Origin: Streptomyces tsukubensis
GTDB lineage: Bacteria; Actinomycetota; Actinomycetes; Streptomycetales; Streptomycetaceae
Reading direction: 5' to 3'
DNA: 64,000 nucleotides
Assembly: GCF_009296025.1 (NCBI RefSeq)
Contig: NZ_CP045178.1
Span: forward strand, 930,001-994,000
How positions within the stretch are numbered: position 1 is the stretch's first letter; every line of letters starts with the position of its first letter. The translations under genes and the position numbers were made by a program. Below are positions 18,814-28,968 of the stretch, piece after piece. A model generated the notes under the pieces. It made no database searches, was not told where the DNA came from, and saw nothing but the letters and a program-made list of their open reading frames with translations.

Positions 18814-18891
18814 ATGGGCGAGCCTCCCAGTACCAGCCATCGCGCGTCCCTCTCCTCCCCCACGGTTCCCGGGACGGGGGTGACCCGATGA
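18814..18891 (+). CDS. 25-residue leader ORF overlapping the CNNM gene
   Basis: ATG at 18814 opens a 25-codon frame beginning MGEPPSTSHRAS and rich in Ser, Pro and Thr. Its TGA (18889-18891) overlaps the ATG of the transporter gene as ATGA. Translation of the transporter would then depend on ribosomes finishing the leader. A weak AAAGGTG lies about 14 bases upstream. It could be a leader peptide sensing ions or charged tRNA, or chance. Confidence 0.5.
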   Translation: MGEPPSTSHRASLSSPTVPGTGVTR

Positions 18892-20267
18892 CCGAAGTGC
18901 TCCTGCTCGCCGTCGCGGTGCTGCTCTCGCTCGCGTGCGGGGCGTTCGTCGCCGCCGAGTTCTCCCTCACCACCGTCGAGCGCGGCGAACTCGAACGGGC
19001 CGTTGAACGCGGGGACCGGGGCGCCGCCGGCGCTCTGAAGGCCGCGCGGAATCTCACCTTCGAGCTCTCCGGCGCACAGCTCGGCATCACCGTGACCAAT
19101 CTGGTCGTCGGCATGCTCTCCGAGCCCTCCATCGCCAAGCTGCTCGCCGGGCCGCTGCGCTCGCTCGGCCTCACGGGAACCGCCGCGTCCTCGGTCTCAC
19201 TGCTGCTGGGCACCGCGCTGTCGACGGTGTTCCTGATGGTCGTCGGGGAGCTGGTCCCCAAGAACTGGGCGATCTCCTCCCCGCTGGCCGTCGCCCGGCG
19301 GGTGGCGACCCCGCAACGCTGGTTCAGCGCCGTCTTCCGGCCGTTCATCACCCACCTCAACAACACGGCCAACCGGTTCGTACGCCGTTTCGGCCTGGAG
19401 CCGGCCGAGGAGCTGGCCTCCGCGCGCGGCCCTCAGGAGCTGGCCGCCCTGGCCAGGCACTCGGCGAGGACGGGCACGCTGGAGGCGGACACCGCCGAGC
19501 TGTTCGTACGCACCCTCAATCTCGCCGATCTGACCGCGGAGAACGTGATGACCCCGCGCGTCCGGGTCATCGCCCTCGACTCCTCGGCGACCTGCGAGGA
19601 CGTGGCCGCGGCGACCCGCGCCACCGGGCTCTCCCGTTTCCCTGTGCACCGGGGCGGCCTCGACTCGGTGAGCGGTGTCGTCCACATCAAGGACGTACTG
19701 GCCGTGCCCGCCTCCCGCAGGGCACACGTCCAGGTCGCCGAGCTGATGCGCCCGCCTCTGTTCGTACCGGAGACGCTGACCGTGGACCGGCTGCTCGACC
19801 GGCTCTCCGGTCGGCAGACCATGGCCGTCGTCATCGACGAGTACGGCGGGACGGCCGGGGTCGCCACGCTGGAGGACATCGTCGAAGAGGTCGTCGGCGA
19901 GGTACGCGACGAGCACGACCCGCACGAGACGCCGGGGATCGCCCCGGCGGGCGAGGACGGGTCGGGACGGAGGCTGTACTCGGCGGACGGCTCGGCCCGC
20001 ACCGACCAGCTCATGCGGATCGGGCTCCGGGTGCCGGACGGCCCGTACGAGACGCTGGCCGGGCTCATGGCCACGGAACTCGGCAGGATCCCCACACCGG
20101 GCGACAGCGTCGAGGTGGCCGGCTGGCGGCTTGATGTCGCCGACGCCTCGGGGCGCAGGGCCGCCCGCGTGACGCTGCACGCTCCCGCGGGACCCGACCC
20201 CGCCACGGACGACGTGGTCGGCGCAGACGAGGGTCCGTACACCATTGACTCCGGGGACCCGCGATGA
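18888..20267 (+). CDS. CNNM/CBS/CorC-type transporter (hemolysin family)
   Basis: A 459-residue membrane protein. The CNNM/DUF21 domain covers about residues 1-190 (AAEFSLTTVERGEL, QLGITVTNLVVGML, VVGELVPKNWA), then a CBS pair (about 215-345, NVMTPRVRVIALDSS to YGGTAGVATLEDIVEEVVG) and a C-terminal CorC/HlyC domain. Family members are linked to Mg2+ or Co2+ export, with nucleotide sensing by CBS. The name hemolysin is historical. It overlaps both the leader ORF and the next paralogue by 4 bases. Confidence 0.92.
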   Translation: MTEVLLLAVAVLLSLACGAFVAAEFSLTTVERGELERAVERGDRGAAGALKAARNLTFELSGAQLGITVTNLVVGMLSEPSIAKLLAGPLRSLGLTGTAASSVSLLLGTALSTVFLMVVGELVPKNWAISSPLAVARRVATPQRWFSAVFRPFITHLNNTANRFVRRFGLEPAEELASARGPQELAALARHSARTGTLEADTAELFVRTLNLADLTAENVMTPRVRVIALDSSATCEDVAAATRATGLSRFPVHRGGLDSVSGVVHIKDVLAVPASRRAHVQVAELMRPPLFVPETLTVDRLLDRLSGRQTMAVVIDEYGGTAGVATLEDIVEEVVGEVRDEHDPHETPGIAPAGEDGSGRRLYSADGSARTDQLMRIGLRVPDGPYETLAGLMATELGRIPTPGDSVEVAGWRLDVADASGRRAARVTLHAPAGPDPATDDVVGADEGPYTIDSGDPR

Positions 20268-21277
20268 CCGTTCTGCAACTCCTCATCGGCCTGGCCACCC
20301 TCGTCGTCAACGCCTTCTTCGTCGGCGCGGAATTCGCGCTGATCTCCGTCAGGCGCTCCCAGATCGAACCGCACGCCGAAGAGGGCGACCGGCGCGCCCG
20401 AAGGGTCCTGTGGGGGCTCCAGCACGTCTCCCACCTGATGGCGGCCGCCCAGCTCGGCATCACCCTGTGCACCCTCGTCCTCGGTATCGTGGCCGAGCCC
20501 GCCATCGCGCACCTGCTCGAACCGGTCTTCGGGCTGGTCGGCGTGGCGCACGGACTCGTCCATCCGATCGCGTTCGTCGTCGCGCTCGCGGTGGCCACGT
20601 ATCTGCACATGCTGCTCGGCGAGATGATCCCGAAGAACATCGCACTGGCGGAGCCGGTACGCAGCGCCCTGCTGCTCGGTCCGCCGCTCGTGGCCCTCAC
20701 CCGGGCCCTGCGGCCGGTGATCTTCACCGTCAACGCCGTCGCCAACGCGCTGCTGAAGCTGTTGCGCGTGGAAGTGAAGGACGAGGTGGCCGCCGCGTTC
20801 TCGGACACCGAGCTGGCCCGTCTCGTCAAGGACTCCAGCGCGGCGGGGCTGCTGGACGAGCGGGCCACCGAGCGGCTGCACGACGCCCTTGAGCTGGGCC
20901 GCAGGCCGGTCGCCGATGTGGTGGTGCCTCTGGAGCGGGTGGTACACGCGCAGGTCGGTGTCACCCCCGAGCAGTTGGAGGCGCTGTCGGCGGAGTCGGG
21001 TTTCTCGCGGTTCCCCGTGGTCGACGGCCGGCTGAGGATCGTCGGCTATCTGCACGTCAAGGACGCGCTGGACGCCATGCCGGCGGACCTGCCCTTCCGC
21101 ATCCCCGACATGCGCTTCATCGCCCGGGTACGGGCGACCACTCCGCTCGACGACGTACTCACCGCCATGCGCGCGAGCCGTACGCACCTCGCGGCGGTCA
21201 TCGGCACGGACGGCACACTGGCGGGTCTGGTGACGATGGAGGACGTCCTGCGCGAACTGTTCGCCAGGCAGGTGTGA
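20264..21277 (+). CDS. Second CNNM/CBS transporter subunit, lacking CorC domain
   Basis: A 337-residue paralogue of the preceding gene. It has the same CNNM core (GAEFALISVRRSQIE, AAQLGITLCTLVLGI, LGEMIPKNIA) and CBS motifs (FSRFPVVDG, LAGLVTMEDVLRELF), but ends right after the CBS pair. The stop of the first gene overlaps its ATG, so the two are co-translated and probably form a heterodimer, as CNNM proteins are dimers. Confidence 0.92.
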   Translation: MTVLQLLIGLATLVVNAFFVGAEFALISVRRSQIEPHAEEGDRRARRVLWGLQHVSHLMAAAQLGITLCTLVLGIVAEPAIAHLLEPVFGLVGVAHGLVHPIAFVVALAVATYLHMLLGEMIPKNIALAEPVRSALLLGPPLVALTRALRPVIFTVNAVANALLKLLRVEVKDEVAAAFSDTELARLVKDSSAAGLLDERATERLHDALELGRRPVADVVVPLERVVHAQVGVTPEQLEALSAESGFSRFPVVDGRLRIVGYLHVKDALDAMPADLPFRIPDMRFIARVRATTPLDDVLTAMRASRTHLAAVIGTDGTLAGLVTMEDVLRELFARQV

Positions 21278-21303
21278 GACGCGGCGGGCGGAGAAGGCCA
21301 TGA

Positions 21304-21344
21304 GGAGGTGCGGGCCCCGTCGCCGGACGCGGGTCCGCACCTCC
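21304..21344 (+). terminator. Hairpin after the CNNM pair
   Basis: Perfect 10-bp arms GGAGGTGCGG / CCGCACCTCC, 27 bases after the stop. Confidence 0.75.
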
Positions 21345-21393
21345 CGGCCGTGGACGGTCGGGCTCCATACCCAGGACGACGGAGGTGTGTGAC

Positions 21394-23106
<1,713 letters not shown>

Positions 23107-23149
23107 CGCCCCCCGCGTGCAGGGGGCGGGCGGGCGCGGATCGCGCCCG
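23107..23149 (+). terminator. Two hairpins after the ABC-F gene
   Basis: CGCCCCC/GGGGGCG (about 23107-23128) is followed by CGGGCGCG-GAT-CGCGCCCG (23131-23149). Either could terminate the ABC-F transcript. Confidence 0.7.
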
Positions 23150-23255
23150 ACTCCGGCCGGCCCTTTCCCCCGGCCGTGCCGGTGGCCAGCGGGCCGGTGG
23201 GGCAGGTGGGGCAGGTGGCCCCGGGGTTCACCGACTCGCTACCATCACTCCCGCC

Positions 23256-24056
23256 ATGCAGACCAACACCACCTACACCAGCCTCGTCGCGGTAGGCGAC
23301 AGCTTCACCGAGGGCATGTCGGACCAGCTTCCCGACGGCTCCTACCGAGGGTGGGCCGATCTGCTCGCCACGCGGATGGCGGCCACCACCCCCGGATTCC
23401 GCTACGCCAACCTCGCCGTACGGGGCAAGCTCATCGGGCAGATCGTCGAGGAGCAGGTGGGCCCCGCCGCCGCGATGGGCGCCGATGTCGTGACCCTCGT
23501 GGGCGGCCTCAACGACACTCTGCGGCCCAAGTGCGACATGGGACGGGTGCGGGGGCTCCTTGAGGAGGCCGTGGAACGGCTGGCCCCCTCGTGCGAGCGG
23601 CTCGTGCTGATGCGCAGCCCCGGACGTCAGGGCCCGGTCCTCGAACGGTTCAAGCCGCGCATGGAGGAACTGTTCGCCTGCGTCGACGAGCTGGCCGCGC
23701 GGCACGACGCCGTCGTGGTCGACCTGTACGGCTCGGCCGCGCTCGCCGATCCGAGGCTGTGGGGTGTGGACCGGCTGCATCTGACGGCCGAGGGCCACCG
23801 CAGGGTCGCGGAGGCCGTCTGGCAGGCGCTCGGGCTCGACGCGGAGAACGACTGGCGGGCTCCGCTGCCAGCCGCCGTGGCTCCCGGATGGCTGGCGAGG
23901 CGTTCCGCCGACGCGAGCTTCACCCGCCAGCACCTCCTGCCGTGGGTCGGCCGCAGGCTGACAGGCCGTTCCTCGGGCGACGGCAGGAGCGCGAAACGTC
24001 CCGACCTGCTGCCGTACGTGCGGGAGCGCGCGGCCGACGAAGCTCCGCCCTCGTAG
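23256..24056 (+). CDS. SGNH/GDSL hydrolase
   Basis: A 266-residue esterase/lipase of the SGNH fold. The four blocks are visible: AVGDSFTEGM with the nucleophile Ser, NLAVRGKLIGQ with Gly, GGLNDTLRP with Asn, and DRLHLTAEGHRRV with Asp and His. No signal peptide is seen, so it acts in the cytoplasm. The substrate is unknown. A TACCAT -10-like box at 23240-23245 places the transcript start close to the ATG. Confidence 0.92.
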   Translation: MQTNTTYTSLVAVGDSFTEGMSDQLPDGSYRGWADLLATRMAATTPGFRYANLAVRGKLIGQIVEEQVGPAAAMGADVVTLVGGLNDTLRPKCDMGRVRGLLEEAVERLAPSCERLVLMRSPGRQGPVLERFKPRMEELFACVDELAARHDAVVVDLYGSAALADPRLWGVDRLHLTAEGHRRVAEAVWQALGLDAENDWRAPLPAAVAPGWLARRSADASFTRQHLLPWVGRRLTGRSSGDGRSAKRPDLLPYVRERAADEAPPS

Positions 24057-24354
24057 CGGTCGGCCGCTGTTGCGGTCCGCCTCGCAGCAGACCGCCTCTG
24101 TAGCGGTCCGCCTCGCAGCAGACACCCGCTTAGCGGTCCGCCGCGTAGCGGTGCGCCTCTCGGCGTCGCCGAGTCACCGACGGCACTGGGGACCACCGGG
24201 CCCACGGGAGGGTCGGCGCCGCGTTTCACGCCGGCCCGCGCCCGATGCCCCGGGCGCTCTCCCCCGGTCCCCCTTCTCGTACTTCTCGCACTTCTCGTAC
24301 TTCTCGTAGCTTCCGACGAACAGGGGCGCGGCGCGGGCCTGAACGAACCGCCAG
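24057..24354. repeat. Intergenic repeats before purB
   Basis: Imperfect copies of TAGCGGTCCGCCTCGCAGCA occupy about 24056-24150. A 9-bp repeat (TACTTCTCG, CACTTCTCG, TACTTCTCG) lies around 24280-24308. No gene was found. Confidence 0.7.
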
Positions 24355-24360
24355 TAGACT
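24355..24360 (+). promoter_or_regulatory. -10 box of a probable leaderless purB promoter
   Basis: TAGACT ends 8 bases before the GTG start of purB, so transcription should begin at or within a base or two of the start codon. No Shine-Dalgarno is present. A convincing -35 box was not seen. Confidence 0.6.
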
Positions 24361-24368
24361 GGCCCATC

Positions 24369-25802
24369 GTGACTGCGAAGCCCCGTATCCCGAACGTCCT
24401 GGCAGGCCGCTACGCCTCCACCGAGCTGGCGACCGTCTGGTCGCCCGAGCAGAAGGTGAAGCTGGAGCGACAGCTCTGGCTCGCCGTGCTCCGCGCGCAG
24501 AAGGACCTCGGCATCGAGGTGCCCGACGCGGCCATCACCGACTACGAGCGCGTCATCGACCAGGTCGACCTGGCCTCGATCGCCGAGCGCGAGAAGGTCA
24601 CCCGGCACGACGTGAAGGCGCGGATCGAGGAGTTCAACGCCCTCGCCGGCCATGAGCACGTCCACAAGGGCATGACCTCGCGCGACCTCACCGAGAACGT
24701 GGAGCAGCTCCAGATCAGGCTCTCCCTCGAACTGGTCCGCGACAGGACCGTGGCGGTCCTCGCCAGGCTCGGCAAGCTGGCCGGTGAGTACGGCGAGCTG
24801 GTGATGGCGGGACGCTCGCACAACGTCGCCGCGCAGGCCACGACGCTCGGCAAGCGGTTCGCCACGGGCGCCGACGAGCTGTTCGTGGCGTACGCGAGGG
24901 TCGAGGAGCTGCTCGGCCGCTACCCGCTGCGCGGTATCAAGGGCCCCGTCGGGACCGCCCAGGACATGCTTGACCTCCTCGGCGGCGACGCGGGCAGGCT
25001 CGCCGACCTGGAGCAGCGCATCGCCGGGCACCTGGGCTTCGGGCAGGCGTTCACCTCGGTCGGGCAGGTCTACCCCCGCTCGCTCGACTACGAGGTGGTG
25101 ACCTCGCTGGTGCAGCTCGCCGCGGCCCCTTCGTCGCTGGCGAAGACCATCCGGCTGATGGCGGGCCACGAGCTGGTCACCGAGGGTTTCAAGCCGGGGC
25201 AGGTCGGCTCCTCCGCGATGCCGCACAAGATGAACACGCGCTCCTGCGAGCGGGTCAACGGCCTCATGGTCATCCTGCGCGGGTACGCCTCGATGACGGG
25301 CGAGCTGGCCGGCGACCAGTGGAACGAGGGCGATGTCTCCTGCTCCGTGGTACGGCGCGTGGCGCTCCCCGACGCGTTCTTCGCTCTCGACGGACTGCTG
25401 GAGACCTTCCTGACCGTGCTTGACGAGTTCGGGGCGTTCCCGGCCGTCGTCGCGCGGGAACTCGACCGGTATCTTCCGTTCCTCGCCACGACGAAGGTCC
25501 TGATGGGCGCGGTGCGGGCCGGTGTGGGCCGCGAGCTGGCCCACGAGGCCATCAAGGAGAACGCCGTCGCGACGGCGCTGGCCATGCGTGAGCGGGGCGC
25601 CGACCGCAACGACCTGCTGGACAAGTTCGCGGCGGACGAGCGGATTCCGCTGGACCGGGCGGAGCTGGACGCGCTGATGGCCGACAAGCTCTCCTTCACG
25701 GGCGCCGCCGCCGACCAGGTGGCCGCCGTGGTCGCCAGGATCGACGAGCTGGTCAAGGAGCGTCCGGTCGCCGCCGGTTACACGCCGGGAGCGATCCTCT
25801 GA
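24369..25802 (+). CDS. purB: Adenylosuccinate lyase
   Basis: A 477-residue lyase of the fumarase/aspartase superfamily. It cleaves SAICAR and adenylosuccinate in purine synthesis. The signature GSSAMPHKMN is present, as are the catalytic regions AGRSHNVAAQATT and KGMTSRDLTENV. The length matches the actinobacterial enzyme. The start is GTG with no ribosome site, consistent with a leaderless mRNA. The stop overlaps the start of the next gene. Confidence 0.97.
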   Translation: MTAKPRIPNVLAGRYASTELATVWSPEQKVKLERQLWLAVLRAQKDLGIEVPDAAITDYERVIDQVDLASIAEREKVTRHDVKARIEEFNALAGHEHVHKGMTSRDLTENVEQLQIRLSLELVRDRTVAVLARLGKLAGEYGELVMAGRSHNVAAQATTLGKRFATGADELFVAYARVEELLGRYPLRGIKGPVGTAQDMLDLLGGDAGRLADLEQRIAGHLGFGQAFTSVGQVYPRSLDYEVVTSLVQLAAAPSSLAKTIRLMAGHELVTEGFKPGQVGSSAMPHKMNTRSCERVNGLMVILRGYASMTGELAGDQWNEGDVSCSVVRRVALPDAFFALDGLLETFLTVLDEFGAFPAVVARELDRYLPFLATTKVLMGAVRAGVGRELAHEAIKENAVATALAMRERGADRNDLLDKFAADERIPLDRAELDALMADKLSFTGAAADQVAAVVARIDELVKERPVAAGYTPGAIL

Positions 25803-26350
25803 CCCCCGAGGAACTGGACGCCGCCCGCGGCCGTCTCGTACCCGATGTGGTGGCGGACGGTCTGCGGGTGCTGTTCTGCGGTATCAACCCCGGGCTGATG
25901 ACGGCCGTCACGGGCCACCACTTCGCACGGCCGGGCAATCGGTTCTGGCCGGTGCTGCACCGCTCGGGTTTCACACCCGGGCAGTTGAAGCCCGCGGAGC
26001 AGGAGGAACTGCTCACGTACGGTCTCGGCATCACCAATGTGGTGTCGCGCGCCAGTGCGCGGGCGGACGAACTCACCGCGGCGGAGTACCGCGAGGGTGG
26101 CAGGCTCCTCGCGGCGAAGGTGGAGCGGCTCGCCCCTGAGTGGCTGGCCGTCGTCGGCGTCACCGCCTACCGCGCCGCCTTCGGCGACCGGGCCGCGGTC
26201 ATCGGGCGGCAGGAGCGGACCATCGGCGGCAGCAAGGTGTGGGTGCTGCCCAATCCGAGCGGGCTCAACGCCCATTGGAGCCCTGCGGCCATGGCCGAGG
26301 AGTACGGCAGGCTGCGGAAAGCCGCTGAGGGCGACGGGCCCGAGCGCTGA
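25799..26350 (+). CDS. mug: Mug-type G/U mismatch DNA glycosylase, probable CTG start
   Basis: A uracil-DNA-glycosylase superfamily enzyme that removes uracil or related bases from mispairs. The motif GINPGL and the PNPSGLN loop near the C-terminus are diagnostic. The frame continues upstream of the first GTG (25847) with TPEELDAARGRLVPD, which matches the family N-terminus. The only start that includes it is CTG at 25799, overlapping the purB stop as CTGA, with GGGAG (25787-25791) 7 bases before. This gives 183 residues; from GTG it would be 167. Confidence 0.88.
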   Translation: MTPEELDAARGRLVPDVVADGLRVLFCGINPGLMTAVTGHHFARPGNRFWPVLHRSGFTPGQLKPAEQEELLTYGLGITNVVSRASARADELTAAEYREGGRLLAAKVERLAPEWLAVVGVTAYRAAFGDRAAVIGRQERTIGGSKVWVLPNPSGLNAHWSPAAMAEEYGRLRKAAEGDGPER

Positions 26351-26351
26351 G

Positions 26352-26410
26352 CGGGCCGACCGGTCGGTGGGCCGTCCGGTAGGTGGGCCGACTGGTCGGT
26401 GGGCCGCGAC
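26352..26410. repeat. Short GGTCGGTGGGCCG repeats
   Basis: Three imperfect copies of a GGTCGGTGGGCCGAC-like unit start directly after the mug stop. The rest of the interval to 26607 contains no gene. Confidence 0.6.
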
Positions 26411-26607
26411 GGCTTGGGCCGTTGGTGACCCGACGGCCGGGTCCCATGCCCCTTGGTGACCCCGGCGGCCATGAGCCCCCGAGCCCGTTACTGAACCCGG
26501 CGGCCAGGCCCGTACCAGGACCGGACGGTCCGCCCCCGGCACAGGACCGATCGGCCGGTCCCGCCTCCGAACCGGGCAAGCCCGTGCGGGCGGGTCCCCT
26601 GCCCCAC

Positions 26608-27396
26608 TCACGGCTTGCGGGCCACGGCGCCGAACTGGGCTACTTCCTGCGGGAGTCGCCCGTCCGTCGTGGTGGTGGCGCGCCAGCGGGCGCAGGAGAC
26701 CAGGCCCGGTTCGACCAGCTCCCATCCCGCGAAGAACGAGGCGATCTCGTCGCGGCTGCGGGCGGTGATGGGCGGTGTCGCGTTCTTGTTCCAGAAGGCC
26801 ATCGCCTCGGCGTTGCCCTCGCCGCCCAGCTCCAGGGTGGGGTGGGTCAGCGCGAGGTGGCTGCCGGACGGCAGGGCGTCGAGGAGGGTGCGTACCACGG
26901 AGCGTGCGGTGGCCGTGTCCGGGACGAAGTTGAGGATGCCGAGCATCATGACCGCCACGGGTCTGTCGAGGTCCAGGGTGTCGGCCGCCGCCCGGAGGAT
27001 CTTCTCCGGGTCCCGCGCGTCCGCGTCCAGGTAGCTCGTGGCGCCCTCGGGTGAGCTGGTCAGCAGGGCGCGGGCATGGGTGAGTACGGTCGGGTCGTTG
27101 TCGACGTAGACCACGCGCGCGTCATCGGCGACGCGCTGGGCGACCTGGTGGGTGTTGTCGGCGGTGGGCAGCCCCGTGCCTATGTCGAGGAACTGGCGCA
27201 CACCCGCCTCGACCGCCAGATACTCCACCGCTCTGCGCAGGAAGTCACGGTCGGCGCGCGCCACTTCACCGATGCTCGGATACATCGAGGTGACCGTGTT
27301 CCCGACCTGCTCGTCAATGGGGTAGTGGTCCTTGCCGCCCAGCCAGTAGTTCCACACCCGGGCGTTGTGCGCGGTGCGCCCGCTGTTGTCGCTCAC
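26608..27396 (-). CDS. S-adenosyl methyltransferase (DUF574 / PF04672 family)
   Basis: A 262-residue protein. It begins SDNSGRTAHNARVWNYWLGG, the hallmark of this actinomycete family, and has the SAM-binding FLDIGTGLPTADN and the VVYVDNDPTVL segment. The substrate is unknown; these genes are numerous in Streptomyces and often monocistronic. GTG (complement of 27394-27396) with AGGGGA upstream was chosen over a longer frame whose N-terminus is not conserved-looking. Confidence 0.92.
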   Translation of the reverse strand: MSDNSGRTAHNARVWNYWLGGKDHYPIDEQVGNTVTSMYPSIGEVARADRDFLRRAVEYLAVEAGVRQFLDIGTGLPTADNTHQVAQRVADDARVVYVDNDPTVLTHARALLTSSPEGATSYLDADARDPEKILRAAADTLDLDRPVAVMMLGILNFVPDTATARSVVRTLLDALPSGSHLALTHPTLELGGEGNAEAMAFWNKNATPPITARSRDEIASFFAGWELVEPGLVSCARWRATTTTDGRLPQEVAQFGAVARKP

Positions 27397-27476
27397 GCTG
27401 TCTCCCCTGACACCTGGTCCCAAGGGCCCATCCTGGCACGGGGCTTGACAGGCTGCACGCCTGTCCCGCAGCGGAG

Positions 27477-28139
27477 TCACGGCGGGTCCGTGAGGGTGGC
27501 GAACACCAGCAGGCGGAACGGGTCCTCGCCGCCGCCGTGGGCGATCCCGAGTCCCACCCAGCGTCCGTCCCAGTGCCACAGGTGCAGGTCGGGGACGCAC
27601 TCGCTCAACGCGGCCCACGGGTCAGGGATCACCTCCCCGGTCACGTGTGGGGTTCCGTCGCGGTCGTACGCGGCCCACGGGCCAGGGACGGCGTCCCCCT
27701 CGGGTGCGTCCCCCCGCGTCGCACCCGCCGCCGTCCTGGCCCGCAGACTCCAGAGGCTGAACACATGGGGCTCGCCCCAGCGCCGGGTCAGGAGCGCCGT
27801 GAGCCCGTCGCGTTCCGCCTCGAACTGCTCCTGGACGGCGTCGCGGTCGGCGCTGTCACCGTTCAGGAATTCCTCACTCGTCAGCAGCGTCTCGACGCGG
27901 TGTGCGGGGCCGTCCGCCAACCGCGTCTCGACCCGGTGCGCGGGTCCGTCCGCCGACTTCTCGGAGCGGGCGGGCTCCGCCGGGGCCTCACCGGAACGGC
28001 CGGGCTCCACCTGGGACCCCCCGAGGCCGCCGGACTCCGCCGCGGACTCCCCAGGACAGCCGCGCTGCGCGGGGAACTCCCTGGAGCACAGCGCCCCTAT
28101 GGTCGCCAGGTGCTGTGCGGTGCTCGTGGCGGTGCTCAT
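27477..28139 (-). CDS. Hypothetical protein with internal 12-residue duplication
   Basis: A protein of about 220 residues that I do not recognise. The C-terminal half is compositionally normal (FSLWSLRARTAAG, DLHLWHWDGRWVGLGIAHGG, EDPFRLLVFATL), while residues about 30-70 are Ser/Gly/Pro/Glu-rich. A 12-residue block occurs twice in a row (ADGPAHRVETRL, ADGPAHRVETLL). No membrane segment or signal peptide. The start ATG (28137-28139 complement) gives MSTATSTAQHLATIG; a longer start at 28169 is possible. Confidence 0.7.
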   Translation of the reverse strand: MSTATSTAQHLATIGALCSREFPAQRGCPGESAAESGGLGGSQVEPGRSGEAPAEPARSEKSADGPAHRVETRLADGPAHRVETLLTSEEFLNGDSADRDAVQEQFEAERDGLTALLTRRWGEPHVFSLWSLRARTAAGATRGDAPEGDAVPGPWAAYDRDGTPHVTGEVIPDPWAALSECVPDLHLWHWDGRWVGLGIAHGGGEDPFRLLVFATLTDPP

Positions 28140-28245
28140 GCCCTCAAGTAAACCGCTCACCACTGACAATTGCGGGTCCGTCAGGTCGGCGGCCCACCGC
28201 CGGCTGCCGGGCGGCCGGCTCCCGCGCCGCCGGTCGGCCCGAGTA

Positions 28246-28968
28246 TCAGGCGTCCCTGCGGCGCAGTGACCACCAGCCGGCGAGCAGCGCCACCGCGCTC
28301 CAGGCCGCGGTCACCGCCAGTCCGGTCCACGGTCCGATGGTCGCGCCCTGGTCGAGGTGGAGTACCTGACGGCCCGCCTGGTCCGGCAGGTAGCCGGCCA
28401 CACCGGAGGTGGCGTCGCCGAGGACGAAGGAGAGCATGAGGGTCAGGGGTACGAGGATGGCCAGCACGGCGACGCCGCTGCGCACTACGGCGGCCAGCCC
28501 GGCGGCGAGGAGCGCCATCAGTGCCAGGTAGATTCCACAGCCCAGGGCGGCCCGCGCCCCTGCCGAGGAGGTCGGGGAGACCGCCGGGTCGTCGAGGACG
28601 AGCGAGCCGAGTGCGAGCGTGGCGAACCCCGTGACCACGCCGATGGCCAGGGCGCAGCCGCCGACCACCGTCGTCTTCGCCGTGAACCAGAGCCCCCTGC
28701 GGGGCACCGCGGCGAGCGCGATCCTGATGCCACCGCCCGCGTATTCGCTGGTGACGGCCATGGCGCCGAAGACGATGACGGCGACCTGCCCGAAGTTGAC
28801 GCCGAGAAAGGCCGAGTACAGCGGGTCGAGACCGTCGTCGCCCGCGTCCAGGTTCGACAGCGCGCCGAAGAGGGGCGTGGCCACGAGGACCGCGAGGAGG
28901 CTGATGACGAGTGAGCGCAGCGAGCGGAACTTGATCCATTCCGAGGCGACGACCGCGGTGAGCGTCAT
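28246..28968 (-). CDS. ABC-2 type transporter permease
   Basis: A 240-residue membrane protein with about six hydrophobic segments. It begins MTLTAVVASEWIKFRSLRS, the typical start of ABC-2 permeases, and ends LLAGWWSLRRRDA. It pairs with the ATPase gene upstream, whose stop overlaps its ATG as ATGA. The complex is an exporter; the cargo (drug, lipid or peptide) is unknown. Confidence 0.88.
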   Translation of the reverse strand: MTLTAVVASEWIKFRSLRSLVISLLAVLVATPLFGALSNLDAGDDGLDPLYSAFLGVNFGQVAVIVFGAMAVTSEYAGGGIRIALAAVPRRGLWFTAKTTVVGGCALAIGVVTGFATLALGSLVLDDPAVSPTSSAGARAALGCGIYLALMALLAAGLAAVVRSGVAVLAILVPLTLMLSFVLGDATSGVAGYLPDQAGRQVLHLDQGATIGPWTGLAVTAAWSAVALLAGWWSLRRRDA

